Of a stretch of DNA of 64,000 bases, positions 1 through 8,698 are shown piece after piece (the first letter of the stretch is position 1; each line of letters starts with the position of its first letter). This stretch comes from an uncultured Alphaproteobacteria bacterium (GTDB lineage: Bacteria > Pseudomonadota > Alphaproteobacteria > HIMB59): NCBI GenBank assembly GCA_902599405.1, contig CACKFO010000004.1:38929-102928 (forward strand). Reading direction: 5' to 3'. Made by a program: the position numbers and the translations under genes. Under the pieces are notes generated by a model. It ran no database searches. It was not told where the DNA came from and worked only from the letters and a program-made list of their open reading frames with translations.

Positions 1-2
1 GA

Positions 3-575
3 ATTCTAAATAAGTTAAACTTAATCTTTGAGGGTAGCTTAGGTTATTTTGGTATCGGTTGTATCGATGGACCAACAGTGAGAGTTAACGGAAGAGTTGG
101 TTGGTCATGTGCTGAAAATATGATGTCAGGAAAAGTTGTTGTTGAAAACAATGCAGGATCTTGTTTTGGAGCTGCTCTTAGAGGCGGTGACCTTATAGTT
201 AAAGGCGATGCAGGTGCAAGAACTGGAATTGACATGAAAGGTGGCACTATTCTTATTGGCGGAAATGCGGGAGCTTACACTGGATTTATGATGCAAAGAG
301 GAAGAATTATCGTTTGTGGTGATGTAAACGCAAACATGGGTGACTCAATGTATGATGGAATCATTTTTGTAGGAGGAGAGCCTCATTCGCTTGGAACAGA
401 CTGCGTACCTGGTGAAATGAATGAACACGAGGTTAGATGGCTAGAACAAAAAATTAAAAATGCTGAGATTGATTGCAAGGTCCCAGCTTCAAAATTTAAG
501 AAATACGTTGCAGGAAGAATGCTCTGGAATTATGACAATCTAGAGCCAGCAGAAAAGAAAGGAATATTAGGCTAA
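3..575 (+). CDS. Glutamate-synthase GXGXG-domain subunit (GlxC/MgsB-like), 5' truncated by window edge
   Basis: The reading frame is open from the window start (..ILNKLNLIFEGSLGYFGIGCIDGPTVRVNGRVGWSCAENMMSGKVVVENNAG..); repeated G-rich beta-helix motifs of the GltB C-terminal domain; followed directly by the FMN domain protein. Confidence 0.85.
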   Translation: MLNKLNLIFEGSLGYFGIGCIDGPTVRVNGRVGWSCAENMMSGKVVVENNAGSCFGAALRGGDLIVKGDAGARTGIDMKGGTILIGGNAGAYTGFMMQRGRIIVCGDVNANMGDSMYDGIIFVGGEPHSLGTDCVPGEMNEHEVRWLEQKIKNAEIDCKVPASKFKKYVAGRMLWNYDNLEPAEKKGILG

Positions 576-1909
576 TGGCAAAACGTAATACACAATTATT
601 AGGACAAAACTCAATTTTTACCCCCGAGGTAATGGACGACATTCATATCAAATCACAACTTGGTCGTTATCGTATGCGTGGTATGGCGTTAATGAAAAAA
701 ATTCCTCACTGGGATGATTTAGTTTTTTTACCAGGCACATTAACAAGATTTGTTATTGAAGGTTACAGAGAGAAGTGTCTAACAGAAACAATAATAGGTC
801 CTAGAGCAAAAAATCCTATCAAACTTGATATTCCTGTTTACATAACAAGTATGAGTTTTGGTGCTCTTTCTTATGAAGCAAAAACTGCTTTAGCTAGAGG
901 TTCATCAATGGCTGGAAGTGCAACATGCTCTGGAGAAGGGGGTATGATACCTGATGAGAGAAGGTACTCTCACAAATGGTATTATCAATGTATTCAATCC
1001 AGGTATGGTTTCAACCCACACCATGCTCAATTAGCTGACGCCATTGAGGTTTTCATTGGCCAAGGTCAAAAAGTTGGGATGGGTGGTCACTTAATGGGTC
1101 AAAAAGTTACTGATCAAGTAGCTGAGATGAGATCATTACCTGCTGGTATTGATCAAAGATCTCCTGCTAGACACCCAGACTGGATGGGACCAGACGATTT
1201 AGCTCTTAAGGTTCAAGAATTAAGAGAATTAACTGATAATCAAGTACCAATTCAATTGAAGTTAGGAGCATCAAGAGTTTATGACGATGTCAGAATGGCA
1301 GCAAAATGTGACCCTGACTCAATATTTTTAGACTCTATGGAAGGCTCAACAGCAGCTGGTCCACATATCGCAGCAGCTAATACAGGTATTCCTGGTATTG
1401 GGGCAATTAGAGAAGCAAGAAGAGCTTTGGACGATGTGGGAAAAACTGGTGAAATATCATTAGTATTTGCTGGAGGTATTAGAGATGGAGCTGATATGGC
1501 TAAAGCCTTAGCTCTTGGGGCAGATGCTATTGCTATCGGTACAGCTGGATTAGTAGCACTGAACTGTAACAAAGATATTCCAGAAGCTGATTATGAAAAA
1601 GAAATGGGAGTTGAGGCAGGTTACTGCTATCACTGTCATACTGGTAGATGTCCAGTTGGTGTGGCCACACAGGATCCTGTTCTTAGAAGTAGATTAGACC
1701 CAACAGAGGCAGCAGAAAGAGTTTATAATCTGCTTAGCACTATGACTCTTGAGTGCCAAATGTTAGCAAGAGCATGTGGTAAGACAAATATTCACTCACT
1801 TGAGCCAGAAGATCTAGCTGCATTGACAATGGAGTCATCAGCAATGGCTAAAGTTCCATTAGCTGGTACAGATTTAACAGTAGGTGTAGATAACTACCAC
1901 TCAATTTAG
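575..1909 (+). CDS. FMN-binding glutamate synthase domain protein (GlxD/MgsC-like)
   Basis: 444 aa; GEGGMIPDER, QLKLGASRVYDDVRMAAKCDPDSIFLDSMEGSTAAGP, FAGGIRDGADMAKALALGADAIAIGT, CYHCHTGRCPVGVATQ motifs typical of the GltS FMN/Fe-S domain. Confidence 0.92.
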   Translation: MAKRNTQLLGQNSIFTPEVMDDIHIKSQLGRYRMRGMALMKKIPHWDDLVFLPGTLTRFVIEGYREKCLTETIIGPRAKNPIKLDIPVYITSMSFGALSYEAKTALARGSSMAGSATCSGEGGMIPDERRYSHKWYYQCIQSRYGFNPHHAQLADAIEVFIGQGQKVGMGGHLMGQKVTDQVAEMRSLPAGIDQRSPARHPDWMGPDDLALKVQELRELTDNQVPIQLKLGASRVYDDVRMAAKCDPDSIFLDSMEGSTAAGPHIAAANTGIPGIGAIREARRALDDVGKTGEISLVFAGGIRDGADMAKALALGADAIAIGTAGLVALNCNKDIPEADYEKEMGVEAGYCYHCHTGRCPVGVATQDPVLRSRLDPTEAAERVYNLLSTMTLECQMLARACGKTNIHSLEPEDLAALTMESSAMAKVPLAGTDLTVGVDNYHSI

Positions 1910-1918
1910 GAGAGTATT

Positions 1919-2395
1919 ATGATTAAAAAGAAAGTTACAAAAAAGAAATCAACTTCTGCAAAATCAAAAAAACCTACTAAGTCAAAAGGTTATCAAGTTG
2001 TCGGTGGAGCTAAATTAAAAGATAAGGAAATTAAAACATCAAGAGAAAAAATGATTGGCCAGCATATTGGCTATCGTTATGATGTTAACTTAATTCCTGA
2101 TTACAAGCACTTAACGCCATTTCTTAAACAATATATCGAAATTATGGGTTGGGATGATTTAAATTGGTTAGAGGACATCCATATGGGTTTTGAAGGTGAT
2201 ACCCCTGCTGTGTTTGACAGAAATGCAAACGCTTGGATCACTTTGCCGAAGAAGATTAAACTTCCAAAAAACCAACAAGATAGAGATATGTTAGCAAGAG
2301 AACTTTTAATTAAGTTTCAAATGTCACCTAATCATCCCTTGGTACAGTTAAAAAGAACTTACGCTAAGGGTGAGAACTTTAAGTTAGTTGAGTAA
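1919..2395 (+). CDS. Conserved-looking hypothetical protein with Lys-rich N-terminus, downstream of GlxD/MgsC-like gene
   Basis: 158 aa ORF, SD-like ggag 5' of ATG, 9 nt after the preceding stop; no family recognised. Confidence 0.75.
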   Translation: MIKKKVTKKKSTSAKSKKPTKSKGYQVVGGAKLKDKEIKTSREKMIGQHIGYRYDVNLIPDYKHLTPFLKQYIEIMGWDDLNWLEDIHMGFEGDTPAVFDRNANAWITLPKKIKLPKNQQDRDMLARELLIKFQMSPNHPLVQLKRTYAKGENFKLVE

Positions 2396-2404
2396 AATTT
2401 TTAA

Positions 2405-2428
2405 ATAAGGGAGCTTTTGCTCCCTTAT
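2405..2428. terminator. Bidirectional terminator-like hairpin between convergent genes
   Basis: Perfect 10-bp inverted repeat ATAAGGGAGC-TTTT-GCTCCCTTAT in the gap between ORFs ending at 2395 (+) and 2442 (-). Confidence 0.7.
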
Positions 2429-2441
2429 ACTTTCAAATATT

Positions 2442-2996
2442 TTAATCTTTAATTCTTATTAATTTAGATTTTTTCCAATTTGGAATAAACTTTATAACAT
2501 CTATGTCATTCCCCAAACCAGGATTAAAATTTTTATTATGCCAAAAAATATTTTCCCAATGTTCCTCATTTTTATCGAGAATAAAAGGAGAACATGACAA
2601 TCTATAATTTGTAGAAAGGTGAATAAAATCTAAAATACATGAGCCGTCTTTAACTACTTTTTTTGAGATACTTGAATTTTTTGGAAAAGTAGCAAATAAA
2701 GAGTCTGAAAATTTATCTTTATCCATAAAATATTCAGAAGATAAAAATTTATTCATTTTATCAAATCGATCAGCAGGATCGTAAGTTCGTTTAAATGTGT
2801 GTTCAAAAAGTTTTGTCGTGTTTACAGGATCATTTTCTGAAATTACAACAATAATTCTTAGAAGTTCATTTCCTTTCTTATCAAGCAATATTGGTGCCAT
2901 AGATGAGTTTGGTCTACCATTTTGTGTTCTAAATGCCTGAATTCTAGATTGACATTGCCAATCAAGAAACTTTTCTTGTAAAACTTCAGGTGTCAT
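2442..2996 (-). CDS. Hypothetical protein, probable operon partner of GlnT-like gene
   Basis: 184 aa ORF starting 8 nt downstream of the GlnT-like stop on the same strand. Confidence 0.7.
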   Translation of the reverse strand: MTPEVLQEKFLDWQCQSRIQAFRTQNGRPNSSMAPILLDKKGNELLRIIVVISENDPVNTTKLFEHTFKRTYDPADRFDKMNKFLSSEYFMDKDKFSDSLFATFPKNSSISKKVVKDGSCILDFIHLSTNYRLSCSPFILDKNEEHWENIFWHNKNFNPGLGNDIDVIKFIPNWKKSKLIRIKD

Positions 2997-3003
2997 AAAT
3001 GAT

Positions 3004-4311
3004 TTAACAATCTAGAGTTGTTTCTCTTTCCCAACTAGAAAGGTGTTTATTAAAAGTACCCCAATCTTGATTTTTTAATTTTACATAGCTATTAACTAAA
3101 TCATCACCAAAACCTGCTCTAATGATTTTTGATTTATCAAAATCACGTATTGCATCAAGAAGGTTTAATGGCAATTTTTTTACTTTCCCAGCCTTGTGAC
3201 CCTCTGTGTACATGTTAATGTCTAATCGTTTTCCAGGGTCTCTTTTATTATTTAAACCGTCCAAACCTAAAAGTAAAATACCTGCTTGAAGTAAATAAGG
3301 ATTTGTAGCACCATCCATTAATCTTAATTCAAATCTTCCTGCTCCAGGAACTCTTACCATGTGTGTCCTGTTGTTACCTGCCCAAGTAATCGAGCTTGGA
3401 GACCAAGTTGCACCTGATGTTGTTACACTACCGTTAATTCTTTTATAGGAGTTTACAGTCGGATTAAAAACAGCAGCCATTTTGTCCGCACTTTCCATTA
3501 TTCCACCTAAGAAATTGTAACCAGTTTTGGATAAACCCAATTCATCTTTTTTATCTAAAAACATATTTTTTTTGCCAGATTTATCCCAAATAGAAATATG
3601 ACAATGACAGCCATTACCAGTTAAATTTGTAAAAGGTTTGGGCATGAAAGTTGCCCTTAATGAATGTTTTTCTGCAATAGATTTTACCATGAATTTAAAA
3701 AAAGCATGTCTATCTGCAGTTACTAAACAATCTGAGAAATCCCAGTTCATTTCAAATTGCCCATTGGCATCCTCATGATCATTTTGGTAAGGTTTCCATC
3801 CTAGTGAAATCATTGAGTCACATATCTCAGTGATAACATCATATCTTCTCATTAAAGCAGAGGAGTCATAGCATGGTTTTGCTTGCGTATCCCTTTGATC
3901 TGATAAAGATGTCCCGTCTTCATTGACCAGAAAAAATTCACATTCAACACCTGACTTCATATAAAGATTTTTTTTAGCTGCTTTTTCTATTTGTCTTTTT
4001 AAGGCTATTCTTGGTGAAGTTTCTACTGGTTTACCATCCATATACAAATCAGAGGCAACCCAAGCTATCTCTTTATTCCAAGGAAGCTGGATAACACTAT
4101 CACCATCAGGCATGCCAAACATATCAGAGTCAGCTGGAGACATATCAAGCCATGTTGCAAAACCTGCAAATCCAGCTCCTTCAGATTGAATTTCATCTAT
4201 AGCTGTTGCAGGTACAAGCTTTGATCTAAGCACCCCAAATAAATCTACAAAGCTTACAAAAAAATATTTGACACCATTTTTTTTAGCAAATTGGTGAAGG
4301 TTTGTTGCCAT
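3004..4311 (-). CDS. Glutamine synthetase family protein, GlnT/GMAS-like
   Basis: 435 aa; GVECEFFLV, NGQFEMNW, FMPKPFTNLTGNGCHCHIS, NPTVNSYKRINGS, NNRTHMVRVPGAGRFELRLMDGATNPYL motifs. Confidence 0.9.
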   Translation of the reverse strand: MATNLHQFAKKNGVKYFFVSFVDLFGVLRSKLVPATAIDEIQSEGAGFAGFATWLDMSPADSDMFGMPDGDSVIQLPWNKEIAWVASDLYMDGKPVETSPRIALKRQIEKAAKKNLYMKSGVECEFFLVNEDGTSLSDQRDTQAKPCYDSSALMRRYDVITEICDSMISLGWKPYQNDHEDANGQFEMNWDFSDCLVTADRHAFFKFMVKSIAEKHSLRATFMPKPFTNLTGNGCHCHISIWDKSGKKNMFLDKKDELGLSKTGYNFLGGIMESADKMAAVFNPTVNSYKRINGSVTTSGATWSPSSITWAGNNRTHMVRVPGAGRFELRLMDGATNPYLLQAGILLLGLDGLNNKRDPGKRLDINMYTEGHKAGKVKKLPLNLLDAIRDFDKSKIIRAGFGDDLVNSYVKLKNQDWGTFNKHLSSWERETTLDC

Positions 4312-4332
4312 TATATATCTCCTCTATTTGAA

Positions 4333-4349
4333 TATGCAAATCGTGCATA
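4333..4349. promoter_or_regulatory. Palindromic candidate operator in the divergent GlnT-like/amt intergenic region
   Basis: TATGCA-AATCG-TGCATA perfect 6-bp arms with a 5-nt spacer, ~20 nt upstream of the GlnT-like ATG. Confidence 0.35.
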
Positions 4350-4544
4350 CCATTAAAAAAACAATTGAACTCAATCTTTTTTTAACATTAATTAACTTCT
4401 TTTGATTTTATAATTAAGTCAATTAAAAGTAAAATACATAAAAGTACAGGAAAAAAGATTCTATAAAGTTGTAAAAAGATTTTTTCTCTGTCCTTTTTTA
4501 TTTTTATAAAAATAAAAAGTAATAATTTATAAGGAGATCATATA

Positions 4545-5822
4545 ATGACACTTGAAGAACTTGAATCGTACGTGATGATGCAAGCGAACGTCAGTATGGA
4601 AGCTTACTATTGGTGGTGTACTGCGTTAATGATTGCAATTCACGTAGGTTTCTTGATGTATGAAGTAGGATCGTCTCGTTTTAAAAACGCGGTCTCTTCA
4701 GCTACAAAAAACCTTTTAGCGTTCGCGTTTATGATACCAACCTTCTGGTTATTTGGTTGGTATATTTATTTAGCATTCCCAATGGGATTTACTCCTATTG
4801 AGCTAGAGGGTTATGGAACCCCTTGGAACGTATCAATGGGACCAATGTTAAGTGACCAAGCCACAGGTGTTTTCTGGGCAGCATTCACATTATTTGCTTG
4901 TACCACAGCATCTATTTTTTCAGGATCTGTTCTTGAGAGAATAAGAATTAGCTCATTTACTTTCTTAGCTGTTGTTTTAGGATCAGTAGCTTGGATCTTA
5001 GCCGCTTCATGGGGCTGGCATCCTGATGGATGGTTAGTAACACAATTTGGATATCATGATGTAGGAGCAGCTGGTGTTGTTCACATGGTAGCAGGTTGGT
5101 TTGCTTTCGGAGTTGTCTTAAATTTAGGTCCTAGAGTTGGTAAATACAATGCTGACGGTTCTGCGAATGAGATTGAGGGTCATGACCTTCGTTTCTCATT
5201 TATAGGCCTGTTAATGATTATTGTTGGTTTCTTCGGATTCCTCGGTGGTTGTTTAATCTGGGCAGGTGCAGAGTTTGGTGGTTGGATAAACATTTACGGT
5301 GCTCCAGCAACATTATCTTCTTTCGCATTCAATACCCTAATGGGTCTTGGCGGTGGAATGATTGGCGCATTTTGGATGAGTAAAGGTAACCCATTCTGGA
5401 TGATGTCAGGTGGACTTGCAGGTATATTCTCCTGTGCGTCGGGTCTTGATGTTTGGTATCCAGGATTAGCCTTTGTTCTTGGTTTTGTTGGCGGTGTGAT
5501 AATTATTCCTGCGAATAATTGGTTACATAGTGTTTTCAAGATCGATGATCCAGTAGGAGCTATCTCTGTTCACGGAGTTGCCGGTATATGGGGTGTGATT
5601 GCAATGGGATTATTTGCATCAGGCTATCCAGCATCTGGTGATATTCCTCCAACAAGTTTTGGTGGACAGTTAGTTGGATGTATAGTCATGTTCTTAGTAG
5701 GATTTGTACCTGGTTATGGTTTATCATTTATTATGAAAATGATGAATTGGTTACGTGTACCAGATGCAGTTCAAAAAGCAGGTATTGATAGCGCTGAGTT
5801 AAATCTCAAGGCATATCAGTAA
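4545..5822 (+). CDS. amt: Ammonium transporter (Amt family)
   Basis: 425 aa polytopic membrane protein; HDVGAAGVVHMVAG and DDPVGAISVHGVAGIWG retain the two pore-His motifs of Amt. Confidence 0.93.
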   Translation: MTLEELESYVMMQANVSMEAYYWWCTALMIAIHVGFLMYEVGSSRFKNAVSSATKNLLAFAFMIPTFWLFGWYIYLAFPMGFTPIELEGYGTPWNVSMGPMLSDQATGVFWAAFTLFACTTASIFSGSVLERIRISSFTFLAVVLGSVAWILAASWGWHPDGWLVTQFGYHDVGAAGVVHMVAGWFAFGVVLNLGPRVGKYNADGSANEIEGHDLRFSFIGLLMIIVGFFGFLGGCLIWAGAEFGGWINIYGAPATLSSFAFNTLMGLGGGMIGAFWMSKGNPFWMMSGGLAGIFSCASGLDVWYPGLAFVLGFVGGVIIIPANNWLHSVFKIDDPVGAISVHGVAGIWGVIAMGLFASGYPASGDIPPTSFGGQLVGCIVMFLVGFVPGYGLSFIMKMMNWLRVPDAVQKAGIDSAELNLKAYQ

Positions 5823-5842
5823 CATATAAGGAAGGAGAAAAT

Positions 5843-6016
5843 ATGAATACATTTCCAGGACCTGAAAATAGTTGGGAAGGTGTGGACGCTTATTTCACAT
5901 ATGCCAACAGTGAAGGTGCACTGATATTTTGGACCCTTTTTGTTATTGCTCTATGCGTGCTAGTCACTATGGCAACAGCAAGACACGAGTCTGATACTGC
6001 AAAAAAAACAAAATAA
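5843..6016 (+). CDS. Small single-TM protein downstream of amt
   Basis: 57 aa ORF (MNTFPGPENSWEGVDAYFTYANSEGALIFWTLFVIALCVLVTMATARHESDTAKKTK) absent from the supplied track; SD aaggagaa immediately upstream of ATG. Confidence 0.7.
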   Translation: MNTFPGPENSWEGVDAYFTYANSEGALIFWTLFVIALCVLVTMATARHESDTAKKTK

Positions 6017-6025
6017 TGTATAATT

Positions 6026-6051
6026 TAAGGCGGGGAATTATCCCCGCCTTA
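6026..6051. terminator. Strong GC-rich hairpin after amt/small-ORF unit
   Basis: Perfect 11-bp inverted repeat TAAGGCGGGGA-ATTA-TCCCCGCCTTA in very AT-rich context; no long U tract follows. Confidence 0.65.
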
Positions 6052-6057
6052 TAATAA

Positions 6058-6228
6058 ATGGATTACAACACTTCAAATCTCTTTTTTCAAAATCTCATTC
6101 AATCAATAGCTGAAAATAAACTAATAGCAGCAGTTATTTGGATTGCATTTATGATTTTTATTTTAAGAAAAATAGCAAAAAAAGATAACGAATTGATTTT
6201 AAAAAAGAAATTCTCAAGACATAAATAA
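6058..6228 (+). CDS. Possible small single-TM protein
   Basis: 56 aa ORF (MDYNTSNLFFQNLIQSIAENKLIAAVIWIAFMIFILRKIAKKDNELILKKKFSRHK), hydrophobic segment plus basic tail; only 6 nt after the hairpin and without clear SD. Confidence 0.4.
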   Translation: MDYNTSNLFFQNLIQSIAENKLIAAVIWIAFMIFILRKIAKKDNELILKKKFSRHK

Positions 6229-6237
6229 ACAGAAAAC

Positions 6238-6978
6238 TTGAATTTACTAATTATCAGTGGCATGGATAAAAACCATGATAATGAACATGTTAAATCAAAT
6301 TCTTCTTATCAATATAGTTTTTTTGAAGAAATTATTAAAAAGCAAAATCCCCTCTCAAATATCTCGGTTTATAAACCTTACATTGAGGATGTAAATAAAT
6401 TTAGTTTTGAAGATTACGATGCCTTTTTATGGACCGGAGGTCTAGGTAATATTTATGATGACAATGATCATAATAAAAATCAGTTGAAGATATTTGATAG
6501 AATAGCAAATCTAGAAAGACCAATTTGGGGAAGTTGTTGGGGTCTTCAAGTGGCTGTAACAGCATTTGGAGGAAAAATATCAAGTTCTATGAGTCCAGAG
6601 TTTGGATATTCTGAAAAAATAAAAATTATAAAAAATCATTTTGTTTATAAAAATAAAAAAAATTTATTTACTGCCCCTGGTCATCATTACGATAGTTTAG
6701 AAACTCTCCCCAAGGACTTTGACATAATTTCTGAGAATAATCATTCTATTCAATCTATATCTCATAAAAAACAAAACATATTTTGTACTCAATATCATCC
6801 AGAACTACCATACAACTATATCGGTAAATTAATGAGTTATTGGAAAAGAAATTATTTAAAGATTATGAGTGAAAATGAATTTGAAGCATTATTAAATAAA
6901 TTACAAAGTTTTGAAAATGAAGATCAATTTAATAGAGAACTTGAATTACTGAATTGGTTAGAAAATATTAAATTATAA
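6238..6978 (+). CDS. Stand-alone class-I glutamine amidotransferase
   Basis: TTG start; WTGGLGN, GSCWGLQVAVTAFGG (nucleophile Cys), QYHPEL (His) motifs. Confidence 0.85.
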   Translation: MNLLIISGMDKNHDNEHVKSNSSYQYSFFEEIIKKQNPLSNISVYKPYIEDVNKFSFEDYDAFLWTGGLGNIYDDNDHNKNQLKIFDRIANLERPIWGSCWGLQVAVTAFGGKISSSMSPEFGYSEKIKIIKNHFVYKNKKNLFTAPGHHYDSLETLPKDFDIISENNHSIQSISHKKQNIFCTQYHPELPYNYIGKLMSYWKRNYLKIMSENEFEALLNKLQSFENEDQFNRELELLNWLENIKL

Positions 6979-7266
6979 TTATTTTTTAGTAGCGATCATA
7001 ATTAGTGATAAAAAAATCACTGCCAAAAGTCCACAAAAAACTGCTGCAAAAAAAATAGTGGATATGATGAACATAAATACTTTTATATCTGTAATCTTAC
7101 TAAAAAAAAGTGGTGTCTGTAAAAACTGATCAACAGTAAGTATAAAAGTTAAAACAAAAAATCCCATCATAAAGCCTCTTTTGTAAAATTTAATCCATGA
7201 TTTTTTAAAGTAATCAATATTCATAATTTGAAGTAGTAATTTTATATTATGGTCATATAATTTCAA
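6979..7266 (-). CDS. Small two-TM membrane protein
   Basis: 95 aa ORF with two hydrophobic segments (MGFFVLTFILTVDQF; VFMFIISTIFFAAVFCGLLAVIFLSLI). Confidence 0.55.
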   Translation of the reverse strand: MKLYDHNIKLLLQIMNIDYFKKSWIKFYKRGFMMGFFVLTFILTVDQFLQTPLFFSKITDIKVFMFIISTIFFAAVFCGLLAVIFLSLIMIATKK

Positions 7267-7300
7267 TTCGATAAGATTTAAATTTTAGGAGGAGACTAAC

Positions 7301-8698
7301 TTGGGTCAATATTTTGAAAATTTTAAAGACGCCTTACCTGATGTAAAAAAAGTTAGAAAAATAAAAAAGGATTTAGAAAAAAAAGGCGTAAAATACATTT
7401 ATTCTAATTGGATTGATTTTCTGGGTAGTCCAAAAACTAAGCCTATGCCTATATCTGATTTTGAGGATCTTTGTATGGGTAAAGGCCCTCAATTTGCTGT
7501 TCATTCTGTTTCCTTTGTTCCAGAATTAACTCCAGCAGATAATGATCAAATACCTGTGCCAGATTTGGATAGTCTCGTTATATGTCCATGGGATAAAACA
7601 TGTGCATGGGTTTTTGCAGATTTATATTGGAATGACAAACCTTACGATGTTTGCCCAAGAATGACGTTAAAAAAACAAATAAAGGAAAGTGCTAAATCTG
7701 ACTTGAAATTTTTTGTTGGTATCGAACCTGAATTTTTCTTAATGAAGTGGGAGGGCGACAAACCAGTTAAAGCAATTGACAGAGATCCTATAAATTTGAG
7801 AAGACAAGCTTTTGGGTATGACTCAGAGTACTCAATAGATGGAATGCATTTTTTAAAAGAAATAATAGATATTTTAAATAATGATTTGAAATGGGATCTC
7901 CATGACGTCGTAGCTGAGGGTGCATATGGCCAGTATGAATTAGATTTCGGTTACACAGATATTTTAGGGATGGCTGATAGATTTGTATTTTTAAGAGTAT
8001 TACTCAAGGAAGTTGCAAAAAAATATGGATATTTTGTATCATTTATGCCAAAGACAACTATTAGTGATTGGAGAGCTGGCGCTCACATCAATCATAGTGT
8101 GGCATCAATTAAAAAGAAAAATAATAACATATATAAGAATGGAAATAATTTCTCTGATAAAGCCTACAATGCTGTCGCTGGAATTTTAAAACATGGAGCA
8201 GCGATTACAGCTCTAGCATGTCCAACTGTTAACTCATATAACGGATTTGTTCCTACAGTTGAGGGCCTTGATGGTGGCCGTCATACATGGGCTCCTACGC
8301 ACATGACATACGGCAGTAATAATAGATCAGCTATGATAAGACTACCACAAAATAGATATTGTATAGAAAATAGGGCGTCTGATTTAACTCAAAATCCTTA
8401 TTTAACTTTTTCTTTATTAGCCGCAGCTGTTACAGAGGGTATAGACAAAAAAATGAAACCCCCAAAACCAACTAATAAAAGTCTTTATGATTTGACCGAG
8501 AAAGAAAAAAAAGAGGTTACTACACTGCCAAGAAATTTATTAGAGGCAGTAGACGCTTTTGCTGCTGATAAATTAACTAAAAAAGTTTTTTCTGAGGCTA
8601 TGATAAACAATTTTATTGGATATAAATATGATGAGTGGTCTAGATATCATACAACTACAACTGATTGGGAAATCAAAGAATATCTAAAGTTATTTTAA
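7301..8698 (+). CDS. Divergent glutamine-synthetase-like ligase
   Basis: TTG start with taggagga SD; 465 aa; GIEPEFFL, GQYELDFG, ACPTVNSYNGFVPT, NNRSAMIRLP, ENRASDLTQNPYLTFS motifs. Confidence 0.88.
   Translation: MGQYFENFKDALPDVKKVRKIKKDLEKKGVKYIYSNWIDFLGSPKTKPMPISDFEDLCMGKGPQFAVHSVSFVPELTPADNDQIPVPDLDSLVICPWDKTCAWVFADLYWNDKPYDVCPRMTLKKQIKESAKSDLKFFVGIEPEFFLMKWEGDKPVKAIDRDPINLRRQAFGYDSEYSIDGMHFLKEIIDILNNDLKWDLHDVVAEGAYGQYELDFGYTDILGMADRFVFLRVLLKEVAKKYGYFVSFMPKTTISDWRAGAHINHSVASIKKKNNNIYKNGNNFSDKAYNAVAGILKHGAAITALACPTVNSYNGFVPTVEGLDGGRHTWAPTHMTYGSNNRSAMIRLPQNRYCIENRASDLTQNPYLTFSLLAAAVTEGIDKKMKPPKPTNKSLYDLTEKEKKEVTTLPRNLLEAVDAFAADKLTKKVFSEAMINNFIGYKYDEWSRYHTTTTDWEIKEYLKLF

Noticed and set aside
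44-247. 67-aa minus-strand ORF
   Set aside because: Antisense shadow of the GlxC/MgsB-like gene; no homology-like features.
1279-1572. 97-aa minus-strand ORF
   Set aside because: Antisense to the strongly conserved FMN glutamate-synthase-like gene.
4321-4544. NtrC/sigma54 promoter upstream of amt
   Set aside because: No convincing TGGCAC-N5-TTGC element or TGCAC-N-GTGCA enhancer found; the palindrome has different spacing.
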